Assembly: GCA_031256115.1 (NCBI GenBank)
Contig: JAIRRF010000049.1
Coordinates: forward strand, 1-12,701
Direction of reading: 5' to 3'
Length of the DNA stretch: 12,701 nucleotides
From: Treponema sp.
GTDB lineage: Bacteria; Spirochaetota; Spirochaetia; Treponematales; Breznakiellaceae
The position numbers and the translations under genes were made by a program. Below are positions 1 to 6,239 of the stretch, one piece after another. The notes beneath the pieces were generated by a model. That model was not told the origin of the DNA. It ran no database searches and saw only the letters and a list, made by a program, of their open reading frames with translations. Positions within the stretch are counted from its first letter, which is position 1. Every line of letters begins with the position of its first letter.

Positions 1-24
1 GGCAAGCGCCGACATTTCAAACAT
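1..24 (-). CDS. Start of an unidentified element gene, cut by the window edge
   Basis: An ATG at 24-22 is preceded by AGGAG (35-31) with a 6-nt spacer and opens a frame reading MFEMSALA before running off the left edge. It overlaps by 8 nt the stop of a preceding short frame (TGA at 19-17), a typical coupled arrangement. Too little is visible to name it. The same frame is open upstream as far as a stop near 90, so the visible residues could also belong to a frame-shifted continuation of the upstream gene. Confidence 0.45.
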
Positions 25-177
25 GGCTGCTCCTAATGCCGGGCATGGCGTGAACCATGCCCTCCCTGCTAAGTCCTGCTGCGGCTTGAATCACCGCCGG
101 TTCCTCTTGACCAACCGCCCCAGGTTCTGCCGTCTCTCTTTGCGATACTTCCACCGCCCATTATTTTGTACATAAAT
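17..177 (-). CDS. Short unidentified protein, start codon unclear
   Basis: A frame of about 53 codons runs from an ATT at 177-175 (the only start-like codon near the ribosome site) to TGA at 19-17. It begins IYVQNNGRWKYRKE and ends MPGIRSSHV, with a composition rich in E, K, Q and A that looks protein-like. The problem is the start. The strong AGGAGG (185-180) sits 6 nt before an ATG at 173-171 in another frame, which encodes only 34 residues rich in Gly, Ser and Arg (stop at 71-69). Either the real gene uses a rare ATT start only 2 nt after the SD, or there is a frameshift, or the 34-aa frame is the product. It directly follows the 79-aa gene. No function is recognised. Confidence 0.35.
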
Positions 178-183
178 CCCCTC

Positions 184-423
184 CTAAACATTAAAATCTT
201 TAGCCTTAATGAAAAATTCTTCAATAAGGGTTAAGTTACGCTCTTTAAGCCATTGATCACGTTCTTTTTTGGTATCAAACACAACACTGAAAAAATAACC
301 TGAATCCATTTCGTCTTTAAACTCTTGTTTCCGGATGTCGTCATATCTTCTGATCTCTAATTCGACCTCTTTCTCACATGCTGCCAGGGCTTCTATGCCT
401 GGTTTTTTCTTTTCTCTTACCAT
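184..423 (-). CDS. Small unidentified element protein (79 aa)
   Basis: It begins at an ATG (423-421) that overlaps the stop of the upstream PP-loop gene by 7 nt and is preceded by AAGGAAGG with a 6-nt spacer, so the start is well supported. The N-terminal half is charged and probably helical (EKEVELEIRRYDDIRKQEF). The C-terminal half has a pattern FFSVVFDTKKERDQWLKE that resembles small phage proteins in which a hydrophobic strand is followed by a Gln/Glu-rich helix. The stop TAG (186-184) overlaps the SD of the next gene. Position suggests co-translation with the PP-loop protein and possibly a partner role. That is inference only, and no function is recognised. Confidence 0.75.
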   Translation of the reverse strand: MVREKKKPGIEALAACEKEVELEIRRYDDIRKQEFKDEMDSGYFFSVVFDTKKERDQWLKERNLTLIEEFFIKAKDFNV

Positions 424-1187
424 GTCAGGCCTTCCTTTGGCATTGCATAATTCCCATATTGGGTGATTCTCTGCTTGTGATGCTTTGATAGTTTTGTATA
501 TTTGTCACGCAGGCCCTCTGCTCCTATTAATGGGAACATATCGCATATTTGTCTGTATGTTTCCGGGCAATGCTCCTTAATTAAATTTATATTCCATGCC
601 CTGGGAGATTCAAAGCTCATGCCATAGAGCCGGTAATCAATGGGAAGCAAGCAATCGTTCTTTTCAAGAATTGCCTGTATGTCTTTTACCTGAAACGGAG
701 CTACCGGATAAAACTTATTTCCAAAACTACAGCCGTGTTGCATTAAATGCCTGTATCTATGTAGTCCGTCTGTATATTTAAGTCCAAAATGGAAAACCAC
801 ATCCCCGCCTATTGTATCTTGTAGGAACTTATCAAACTTTTCTTTTGTGTGTCCTGCCAGGTTATACCCTATGCGGTTTCTAAACCGTTCCCTTGCCTTA
901 ATAGGGTATTGAAAAAGCGCTCTGTCAAACATTTCGGAAAACAATGTGGATGGGTACTGATATACATTTTCATTGAATTTCTTTTCAAACCAGTCAATAT
1001 AATTTTTTACCATGAAAAGATCTTTTATTCCGAAGTAGTGATAACATAATATTGGTTTAATATCAAACTCTCTAAGCCGTAAATAACTGGCAACCGCATC
1101 AGCACCAGTAGAAAAATGCAGGACGTTTGTTTTGTCTCTAAGAGAATCTATTTTGCTTAAAAAATCTTTTTCAAGCTGCTCATTCAT
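417..1187 (-). CDS. PP-loop / PAPS-reductase-like protein with degenerate loop
   Basis: The protein has the layout of the PAPS-reductase/adenine-nucleotide alpha-hydrolase fold. A strand and nucleotide loop (HFSTGADA, about residues 24-31 from the ATG at 1187) is followed by a strand and helix (PILCYHYFG...), a GLKYTDG segment near residue 135, a YPVAPFQVKDI segment near 160, and a conserved-looking DYRLYGMS near 184. In the family these correspond to the SGGxDS loop, the Gx(R/K)xx(D/E)S motif and the P(I/V)xxWxxxDV region. Here the last Ser of the loop is Ala and the second motif ends in Gly, so sulfotransfer or AMP-forming chemistry is doubtful. Phages often carry such proteins with unknown substrates. 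A GTG at 1205 would add six residues, but it lies inside the promoter described for this gene, so the ATG at 1187 is preferred. The gene overlaps the next one by 7 nt. Confidence 0.7.
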   Translation of the reverse strand: MNEQLEKDFLSKIDSLRDKTNVLHFSTGADAVASYLRLREFDIKPILCYHYFGIKDLFMVKNYIDWFEKKFNENVYQYPSTLFSEMFDRALFQYPIKARERFRNRIGYNLAGHTKEKFDKFLQDTIGGDVVFHFGLKYTDGLHRYRHLMQHGCSFGNKFYPVAPFQVKDIQAILEKNDCLLPIDYRLYGMSFESPRAWNINLIKEHCPETYRQICDMFPLIGAEGLRDKYTKLSKHHKQRITQYGNYAMPKEGLTW

Positions 1188-1193
1188 AAAATT

Positions 1194-1221
1194 ATTATAC
1201 CTCACATAAAAAGAAAGTCAA
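1194..1221 (-). promoter_or_regulatory. Strong sigma70-type promoter for the PP-loop gene
   Basis: On the minus strand TTGACT (1221-1216) and TATAAT (1199-1194) are separated by 16 nt, an almost perfect consensus. The -35 overlaps the stop codon of the upstream 110-aa gene. Only 6 nt separate the -10 from the ATG at 1187, so transcription should start at or very close to that ATG, and no Shine-Dalgarno sequence is visible at normal distance. Confidence 0.65.
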
Positions 1222-1550
1222 ACAATCCTGTTAATATAGTCATAAAGCCGAAGCCCTAATAAATGAATAATGGATCCATCTTTCATGCCGCCTGATCCAA
1301 GGCACAGTTGAATTAACGCATTACATACGATTAAAGCAAGATTTTTATCTTGCATGTATCCTGGATCATCTAGTAATTCAAGAGATTTTTTATAGTCTGC
1401 TTGTAATTCGGCATAAAAGAGATCCGGATCATCTTCCAGCCTCTTCTTAGTTTCAGCAAGAAAATCATTAAAAAACTGATCTGATTCATAATTTTCTTTT
1501 GCTTTGGTTAACATAAAGTCAATTATTTGTTCTGTTTCGTTTTTTTTCAT
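1218..1550 (-). CDS. Unidentified acidic element protein (110 aa)
   Basis: The ATG (1550-1548) follows GGAGG with a 5-nt spacer, a strong ribosome site, and overlaps the stop of the upstream 97-aa gene by 4 nt (ATGA). The product is predicted to be mostly helical. Residues 1-65 are charged and rich in Glu, Asp and Lys, and the C-terminal third is more hydrophobic (LALIVCNALIQLCLGSGG, then a Leu/Ile-rich tail). No catalytic motif or named domain is recognised. Its place between a nuclease and a PP-loop gene in an early region fits a phage accessory or host-takeover gene, but nothing in the sequence shows a specific role. Confidence 0.75.
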   Translation of the reverse strand: MKKNETEQIIDFMLTKAKENYESDQFFNDFLAETKKRLEDDPDLFYAELQADYKKSLELLDDPGYMQDKNLALIVCNALIQLCLGSGGMKDGSIIHLLGLRLYDYINRIV

Positions 1551-1840
1551 TTATCCCTCCTCTTTGCTTCTTCGTATTTGTCGTACCAGGCAGCATGAAG
1601 GCCAACAGCCATTGCAGCGCATTTCAGTGTAAGCGTACAAGCTTCGTAAAGGCCGCCAATATAAGCGTTTGTTTCCGGATCATGATCCTCCGGAATATAA
1701 TCATTTATTCCCTTTCCTCCGGCTGCCTCGTTTAAAAGCCAGTTTATCCTTTGCATGATTTCATCATAACACTGTTTTTCAGCCTTTAGCTTATTTGACA
1801 TTGTCAAAATTTCCGGCACTTCATCGTTTTCTTTTTCCAT
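1547..1840 (-). CDS. Unidentified element protein (97 aa)
   Basis: The ATG (1840-1838) is preceded by GGAG and a 6-nt spacer. The stop overlaps the ATG of the 110-aa gene by 4 nt, so the two are probably translationally coupled and may act together. The protein is mixed alpha-helical, with an amphipathic N-terminal half (EKQCYDEIMQRINWLL), a Gly-rich break (EAAGGKG), and a small-residue-rich helix near the C-terminus (ACTLTLKCAAMAVGLHAAWY). There is no signal peptide, clear membrane span or recognisable motif. Function unknown. Confidence 0.75.
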   Translation of the reverse strand: MEKENDEVPEILTMSNKLKAEKQCYDEIMQRINWLLNEAAGGKGINDYIPEDHDPETNAYIGGLYEACTLTLKCAAMAVGLHAAWYDKYEEAKRRDK

Positions 1841-1854
1841 GTGTTACTCCTTAT

Positions 1855-1989
1855 CTAAACTACTTGGCCGCCATTTTGAATAAAACTAACCTTTTGGGAA
1901 GTATTCATTTCGTTAAATTCGGCAAGCGACCGGGTGTGTTTTTTACGGTTTTCTTCCAGGTCAATATCAACAACTTCAGGATTCTTCAT
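1855..1989 (-). CDS. Very small unidentified protein (44 aa)
   Basis: ATG at 1989-1987 to TAG at 1857-1855, reading MKNPEVVDIDLEENRKKHTR, then a short linker and ending in QNGGQVV. A GGGGGAG stretch lies 8 nt upstream. An earlier ATG 7 nt upstream is in another frame and stops after six codons. The gene fills the space between the VRR-NUC gene and the 97-aa gene with no other explanation for that stretch. Its codon pattern and acidic/basic composition look like a real small protein. No function is recognised. Confidence 0.6.
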   Translation of the reverse strand: MKNPEVVDIDLEENRKKHTRSLAEFNEMNTSQKVSFIQNGGQVV

Positions 1990-2002
1990 TGTTCATTCTC
2001 CC

Positions 2003-2017
2003 CCGCTTTTTCAGCGG
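2003..2017 (-). promoter_or_regulatory. Small hairpin upstream of the 44-aa gene
   Basis: A 5-bp stem (CCGCT/AGCGG) with a 5-nt loop lies between the VRR-NUC stop and the 44-aa start. On the minus strand it is followed directly by GGGGGAG, the presumed ribosome site, and not by a T-run. It is therefore not a rho-independent terminator on this strand. It could modulate initiation of the small gene. Confidence 0.3.
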
Positions 2018-2026
2018 AATTATTTA

Positions 2027-2392
2027 CTAAGCCCCGTCATACGACAAAGCATTTTTAAACAGCGGGCCATCATCGGTATAGCCTTCATTTTTTAAGGCAG
2101 TATCAAGTTCCCGCCAACCTTTAACAACCAGGGCCAGCCCGCCCAGACTCCGGACAGTTTCCAGGAATTCCCGCTGTTCCGGTGATAACCTCCCATCCGG
2201 TGACTTACACTCTACACATAACAACCGGCCTCCCTGAAGTACCCCCAGGATGTCAGATGATCCCTTTTTCCCAAACCTCATAAACCGTCCGGGAGCAATC
2301 CGAACGGCCCCAGTGTTATTTCGCCAGCTGTAAATCCCTCGGGCTTCCAGATACCGAAGACAGCCGTCCAAAACTAAGCCCTCCGGCGTCAT
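2027..2392 (-). CDS. VRR-NUC (PD-(D/E)xK-type) nuclease
   Basis: This 121-aa protein has the compact single-domain layout of phage VRR-NUC nucleases, which cut branched or structured DNA near phage replication or packaging genes. Visible elements in order are an N-terminal helix (VLDGCLRYLEARG), NNTGAVR near residues 26-31, GSSDILG with the metal-binding Asp at about 47, the VECK strand with Glu 61 and Lys 63 (the ExK half of the active site), and LSPEQREFL with Gln 73, followed by a GGLALVV strand. All expected catalytic residues are present, so the enzyme should be active. The ATG overlaps the stop of the upstream replication gene by 4 nt, implying coupled translation. The natural DNA substrate cannot be read from the sequence. 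Confidence 0.85.
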   Translation of the reverse strand: MTPEGLVLDGCLRYLEARGIYSWRNNTGAVRIAPGRFMRFGKKGSSDILGVLQGGRLLCVECKSPDGRLSPEQREFLETVRSLGGLALVVKGWRELDTALKNEGYTDDGPLFKNALSYDGA

Positions 2393-4173
2393 GCGCTCAT
2401 CATCTCCATATGCTGGCGGATTTCAGACATGGCTTTTGCTCGATAATCCGGAATCCCGGCATCCTTATATTTTAAACACAAATAATCAAGCCGCTTTTTG
2501 TAATGCGGCGGCAAATCGTCAAGTTCTGGTTCCTGGCTGCTCTCTGGGCCAATCTGGGCTAAAAAATCTTTTATAGCTTGCCTGGCTTCCCGACCAGCTT
2601 CTTCAGGTGTATAGCCTTTATTCAGATAATCGTTATAGGCAAAGTCATAGGCGTCACTACAGCCCGGCGGAATCTCAGGTAACGGCCTATCCTGGTCTTG
2701 GCTTGCTCCTGCGGCGTCTGTTCTCAAATTCACATATTCACCTTCCCTTAGGGATAGTGAATTCGTGTATTCGGTATTATCTAAGGTTTTGGGCTTATTT
2801 TCGGAATACACATTTACACTTTCCCTATATACATGTGTATTTGTGTATTCGCTTTTTGTTCGCCATTGGCCTCGCTCTGGGTTTTTTATTAGTCCGGCGT
2901 CTTTCATTCTTGACAGAAGGTTGCTTACCGCTTGGTTTGTTTTCCCTGTACTTTCGACTATCTCTCTGGTGGTCCATACTCGATCTTCACTTCCCAAAAA
3001 GTCTACAATCTGCTGCTGGGCCTCTGGCAAGGCGGGTTTCAGCGCTCCGGATCCTGTAATAGCCCATGAACAGCAATCTTTATCCCATAACAGGGTGTAT
3101 GTAGTGTCTTCGACATCCCGGCCAGAAACAAACATAGTAGCCTCAGCAGCGCCCCGTTTCCGGCGCATTGTAATAGTACAGTCCGCAGTTGCGTTTAGTC
3201 CTGTGGATCCCAGGGCAGATTCCATGTGGTCGCTGTCCAAATCGGAAGATTTTCGATTGTGATGAATTACAATAACAGCGATCCCAAGATCATCCGCTAT
3301 CTCTTTAAGGGCAGACATGCCGTTTACGGCCTGGGAGTAGTCGTTCATGTCAGAAAGCCCCAACATTTTTTGTAAGGTATCTATTACGACAACCCGAAAT
3401 TGTGGATTTGCCTTTAAAAAGACTTTCAGCCCTGCAATGGACATTTTTTTCGTTTCCAGCCGGGAGCCATTAAACGTAGTACAGCCCTGTTTTTGTAACC
3501 GCTTCTGTATTCTTCTGGGAGTGTCCTCTAAGGCCAGGTATAGGCTATCGCACTGTTTGGCTTTTAGTGTCCCTAAAAAATAGCCTCCCCGATCTAATGC
3601 AGTAACCAATTGTAGTGCCGTCCAGCTCTTACCAATCTTTGCCGCTCCGGTCAAAACAGTTAAGCCGGATGTAATAAGACCCTCTATGAGCCAATCCTCA
3701 ACAGGAAACTCTTTTTCGATTAAATCCCTGAACAGGATCCCTGTATCTGCCCTGTTTTGTACCTGGTTCTTTACTGCAATATCTAATAGTTTAGAGTGGA
3801 CCGCCTCCGGAGATTCGCCTTTTTCCAGAGATTCTTTTGCATGGGTGACCGATTCCCATAATTTCCGGCGCTGGTATCCGACTTTTATTTCAAGTTCATA
3901 ATATTTTAAGTTGGCAGGAATAGCGCTGTTGGTTAATGCGGCAATGGCAGCAGATCCGCCGCAGTCTTCCAGTGTGCCTTGTTTTTCAGCCTCTGAAACA
4001 GTTACGCATATATCAGTGGTGACACCCATTAGCCTAAGATCGTTTATTATTTTGAAAGTGTTTTTATGAGCCTTGGTTGAAAAAACATCCTCGTTAATGC
4101 CATGGCCTATGGGATAGCCCAATAAATAACAGCCCAATGTGTTCTGTTCAGCTTCGATGTTAGACTTAATCAT
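2389..4173 (-). CDS. Replication ATPase: DnaB-N-like plus RepA/RecA-like plus winged helix
   Basis: A 594-aa multidomain protein. Residues about 3-135 resemble the N-terminal domain of DnaB-type helicases (IEAEQNTLGCYL at the start, helical throughout). Residues about 148-370 are a RecA/RepA-like ATPase with Walker A GAAKIGKS (176-183), ALED at 214-217, Walker B VVVID (261-265) and the HHNRKS segment after it (304-309). Residues about 384-440 look like a winged helix (TTREIVESTGKTNQAVSNLL). A low-complexity linker with repeated EYTN (about 442-485) and a charged C-terminal region follow. This architecture fits a phage or plasmid replicative helicase/initiator. The downstream VRR-NUC gene overlaps it by 4 nt. 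The start ATG (4173-4171) has only a weak AGG upstream. Whether it loads at an internal origin is discussed separately. Confidence 0.85.
   Translation of the reverse strand: MIKSNIEAEQNTLGCYLLGYPIGHGINEDVFSTKAHKNTFKIINDLRLMGVTTDICVTVSEAEKQGTLEDCGGSAAIAALTNSAIPANLKYYELEIKVGYQRRKLWESVTHAKESLEKGESPEAVHSKLLDIAVKNQVQNRADTGILFRDLIEKEFPVEDWLIEGLITSGLTVLTGAAKIGKSWTALQLVTALDRGGYFLGTLKAKQCDSLYLALEDTPRRIQKRLQKQGCTTFNGSRLETKKMSIAGLKVFLKANPQFRVVVIDTLQKMLGLSDMNDYSQAVNGMSALKEIADDLGIAVIVIHHNRKSSDLDSDHMESALGSTGLNATADCTITMRRKRGAAEATMFVSGRDVEDTTYTLLWDKDCCSWAITGSGALKPALPEAQQQIVDFLGSEDRVWTTREIVESTGKTNQAVSNLLSRMKDAGLIKNPERGQWRTKSEYTNTHVYRESVNVYSENKPKTLDNTEYTNSLSLREGEYVNLRTDAAGASQDQDRPLPEIPPGCSDAYDFAYNDYLNKGYTPEEAGREARQAIKDFLAQIGPESSQEPELDDLPPHYKKRLDYLCLKYKDAGIPDYRAKAMSEIRQHMEMMSA
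2729..2851. repeat. Cluster of GTGTATT repeats inside the replication gene (possible iterons)
   Basis: The plus strand shows GTGTATTCG at 2765-2773 and 2843-2851, GTGTATT at 2835-2841, and an inverted copy AATACAC at 2805-2811. Related ATTCAC units lie at 2729-2742 and near 2758. A palindrome CCCTAAGGG is at 2746-2754. The cluster is confined to the codons for the EYTN-repeat linker, downstream of the ATPase and winged-helix domains. Repeats inside an initiator gene recall the lambda O origin iterons. Origin function is inference. Confidence 0.4.
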
Positions 4174-4240
4174 AACGGCCTACTTTATAACACTGGACAA
4201 CCCTGGATTTTTCTGATATATTTTGATCATCATCCATCAT
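4166..4240 (-). CDS. Possible 24-aa leader peptide before the replication gene
   Basis: An ATG pair at 4240-4235 opens a 24-codon frame (MMDDDQNISEKSRVVQCYKV, then GRYD) whose stop overlaps the start of the replication gene by 8 nt. A G-run (4248-4244) lies 3 or 6 nt upstream of the two ATGs but is a poor SD. The overlap would suit translational coupling, and the replication gene has a weak SD of its own. The frame is short enough to arise by chance. Confidence 0.25.
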   Translation of the reverse strand: MMDDDQNISEKSRVVQCYKVGRYD

Positions 4241-4296
4241 CAGCCCCCGGCTCCGGTGTCCATCAGAGTTTAGGGGGTCATTTTTTTCCCTGCATG

Positions 4297-4539
4297 TCAT
4301 GCCCCCGCTTCCTTGTTAAGTACAGTGTCTGCCTTTTCTGCCAGTTCGTAGTCCGCCGATCGCCGGTTTCGATAAACAAAAGCTTCCAGGTCTGAAAGCT
4401 TAAACCGCAGATGCTTCCCGGAAGGTTTATACGCCGGTAGTTTTCCGTAATGTATAAGATTATAAATGTATGCGGGCCTAAAGCCCAAATACCTCGAGGC
4501 TTCCTGGAGATTTAGCGGCCTTTCCACAGTATTGGTCAT
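4297..4539 (-). CDS. Excisionase-family HTH protein (MerR-like, 80 aa)
   Basis: This small basic protein has the winged-helix layout of the excisionase/HTH_17 family. A helix-turn-helix at about residues 9-31 (LNLQEASRYLGFRPAYIYNL) is followed by a wing with the typical pattern GKLPAYKPSGKHLRFKLSDLEAF (32-54) and a charged tail. Such proteins bind and bend att-site DNA to direct an integrase toward excision, or act as regulators. The ATG (4539-4537) has a strong GGGAGG with a 6-nt spacer. It sits between the integrase/unknown pair and the replication gene, as expected for xis or an early regulator. Which of the two roles it plays cannot be decided here. Confidence 0.8.
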   Translation of the reverse strand: MTNTVERPLNLQEASRYLGFRPAYIYNLIHYGKLPAYKPSGKHLRFKLSDLEAFVYRNRRSADYELAEKADTVLNKEAGA

Positions 4540-4599
4540 TGTTTTCCTCCCAATGTTTTATTTTGCTTTTGTTTGCGATTTATGGAGAAGGTAAATGAT

Positions 4600-4605
4600 A
4601 TTATA
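4600..4605 (-). promoter_or_regulatory. Candidate -10 element for the xis/replication operon
   Basis: A perfect TATAAT on the minus strand lies about 60 nt upstream of the excisionase-like gene in an AT-rich intergenic stretch. No good -35 is found at 16-18 nt, which would suit an activator-dependent promoter. A TATAAT on the plus strand overlaps it (4604-4609), so orientation is not certain. Confidence 0.35.
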
Positions 4606-4665
4606 TAATGATACCAGTTTACAATTTTGCGTTTAAATACAAACTATGCAAGCTAGGGAAAACCA

Positions 4666-4699
4666 GGCAATGTATATCATGGCTTTTAGCGCCATTACC
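4666..4699. promoter_or_regulatory. Nested inverted repeat between the unknown gene and xis
   Basis: GGCAATG (4666-4672) pairs with CATTACC (4693-4699) with one G-T wobble. A competing inner stem ATGGC (4679-4683)/GCCAT (4691-4695) has a 7-nt loop. No T-run follows on the minus strand, so it is not a standard terminator for the upstream int operon. It could be an operator or a processing site. Confidence 0.3.
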
Positions 4700-4703
4700 G
4701 AAT

Positions 4704-5150
4704 TTATTGTAAACAATTTTTTATTTCCATAAGAGTATTTTTTATTTCTTCAGGATTTCCTTGATCGGTTTTATTTATTAAGAGAGAAATAACATTAAAT
4801 TTTTTATTATTCTGTATCTGCTCTCTTGGTTGCTGCAATAGATCGAGTATTTTCTCATAGTCTTTTGATTTTTTCTTTATTGATCTTCCGTTGTCATTTG
4901 CAAGATGTCGCAATGTTCCACGCTTAATACTAAAAAGGTTCTCGATCGGATTCCAAAAACCACCAGAAACTGGGCCCAAACGCTCAAGACTCTTAAAATA
5001 TTCTCCTAGACTTGTTAAACTACAATTCCATTTATATCTTCCCGGTTCTATTACGGTTATTATATTATTATTTATTAGGCATGGACAATCCTCCATGAAC
5101 TGAGGAAAGGAATAGCAGCAATGGATTTCATATGTATGTGGATCGTTCAT
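4704..5150 (-). CDS. Unknown protein co-translated with the integrase (148 aa)
   Basis: Its ATG overlaps the integrase stop by 4 nt (ATGA), and AGGAAAG lies just upstream inside int, so it is very likely translated together with the integrase. The N-terminal 45 residues contain five cysteines (11, 12, 22, 24, 43), possibly metal-binding. Residues about 63-100 read GGFWNPIENLFSIKRGTLRH followed by LANDNGRSIKKKSKDYEKI, a helical basic segment that may be a helix-turn-helix. The C-terminal 40 residues form a predicted amphipathic helical region (FNVISLLINKTDQGNPEEI). It is AT-rich compared with int. Position between int and an excisionase-like gene suggests a regulator of integration, but a cargo role is equally possible. 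No family is confidently recognised. Confidence 0.75.
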   Translation of the reverse strand: MNDPHTYEIHCCYSFPQFMEDCPCLINNNIITVIEPGRYKWNCSLTSLGEYFKSLERLGPVSGGFWNPIENLFSIKRGTLRHLANDNGRSIKKKSKDYEKILDLLQQPREQIQNNKKFNVISLLINKTDQGNPEEIKNTLMEIKNCLQ

Positions 5151-6211
5151 TTTCTTTCCTGCCTAATCTCTATTGACGGCAAAGCATCTACCGCTTCCCG
5201 CTTCATTTTATCGGTAGCTTTGGCGTATACCTGGGTTGTTTTTAAGTTCGTATGGCCTAACAATTTAGAAACGGTGTATATTTCTGCTCCGCTTTCCAGA
5301 GACAGAACCGCAAAAGTACGCCGGGCAGTATGCCAGCCTATCTGTTTTTCAATTCCCGCTTTTTTCGCCCAAGGTACTAAATAATTGGATACAGTGTCGG
5401 TTTTTGATTGTGAAAGTTCCGGGAAAACTAATTCTTTGTAATTATGAATTGCCCCGTCATTAATTATGTCCCATGCTACAGGATGCAGCGGGACAAATAT
5501 TTTACGTTCTGTTTTTTCTTGGCGTTTGTTTATCTGTAATGGATCCCGGTTAATATCACCCCAGGTAAGGGTCTTGAGGTCGGATATTCGCAAACCGGTA
5601 AAGCAGGCAAAGAGAAAAGCTCGTTTTACTTCAGCTCCTAATATTCCGCCTAAGGGTGTATTAGCCAGCAGCTGGATCTCTTGAAAACTTAAAAAAACCA
5701 GGTCTGATTCCGGTATAGTAATAGCCTTAACACCCTGGGAGGGGTTTCTGGGAATAAGTCTATCCCGTGCCGCTTTCCGCAGCGCAAACCTTACCGCCGC
5801 TTCGTAACGGCCCGCTGTTCCTTTTGACAAACCTGATTCTTTAATAAGGTAGCCCTGGAAATCTTCCAGCCATTTTTCGGTTACCTGTCCCAGGGCAATA
5901 TTGCCACCCTGGTATGTATCCAGATACTTTAAAACCCGGTTTACGTGATCCTTTTTTTCTCTACCTTTCCCAATGGCGGTCATATAGCCGATTAAGGACT
6001 GTTTTCCGCTTACCGGATCAATAAGGCCCCATTCGCCGCTTACTATCTGGGATTCCCGCTTACTGCGGCATATCTCCGCAAGCCGCAGGATCTCTTTTCT
6101 TTGTTGTTTATCAGTAGATAATGAAAGACCCAAGGTTTCCCAAAACCGGCGCCCATTTACATGAATATCAAGGTAGAGCTTGCCCCGCTTTTCCCGTATT
6201 CTTACACTCAT
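5147..6211 (-). CDS. int: Tyrosine-family integrase (site-specific recombinase)
   Basis: The 354-aa protein has the usual phage-integrase layout: an N-terminal arm-binding-like region (residues about 1-65), a core-binding SAM-like domain (about 70-160, EKWLEDFQGYLIKESGLSKG), and a catalytic domain (about 170-340). Active-site residues can all be placed: Arg 208 (TGLRISDL), a Lys in KRQEKTERK (233 or 237), His 294 and Arg 297 (WHTARRTF), His 320 (LLGHTNLKTT) and nucleophile Tyr 329 (QVYAK). The enzyme therefore looks active. It cuts and rejoins att sites to integrate and excise the element. The start ATG at 6211 has a GGTGG stretch 3 nt upstream. It lies next to the presumed attR and transcription runs into the element. 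Confidence 0.95.
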   Translation of the reverse strand: MSVRIREKRGKLYLDIHVNGRRFWETLGLSLSTDKQQRKEILRLAEICRSKRESQIVSGEWGLIDPVSGKQSLIGYMTAIGKGREKKDHVNRVLKYLDTYQGGNIALGQVTEKWLEDFQGYLIKESGLSKGTAGRYEAAVRFALRKAARDRLIPRNPSQGVKAITIPESDLVFLSFQEIQLLANTPLGGILGAEVKRAFLFACFTGLRISDLKTLTWGDINRDPLQINKRQEKTERKIFVPLHPVAWDIINDGAIHNYKELVFPELSQSKTDTVSNYLVPWAKKAGIEKQIGWHTARRTFAVLSLESGAEIYTVSKLLGHTNLKTTQVYAKATDKMKREAVDALPSIEIRQERK

Positions 6212-6239
6212 AAACCACCCAAAATAGTGAGTTCGGAAT

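Noticed and set aside
69..173. 34-aa frame from the ATG with the perfect SD
   Set aside because: Composition is dominated by Gly, Ser and Arg and it does not resemble a protein. Mentioned only as an alternative to the overlapping frame.
2607..3262. Long plus-strand frames opposite the replication gene
   Set aside because: Both are antisense shadows of a gene with clear Walker motifs and have no ribosome sites of their own.
4734..4760. AT-rich stretch near the end of the 148-aa gene as a terminator
   Set aside because: No stable GC-containing stem precedes a T-run on the minus strand.
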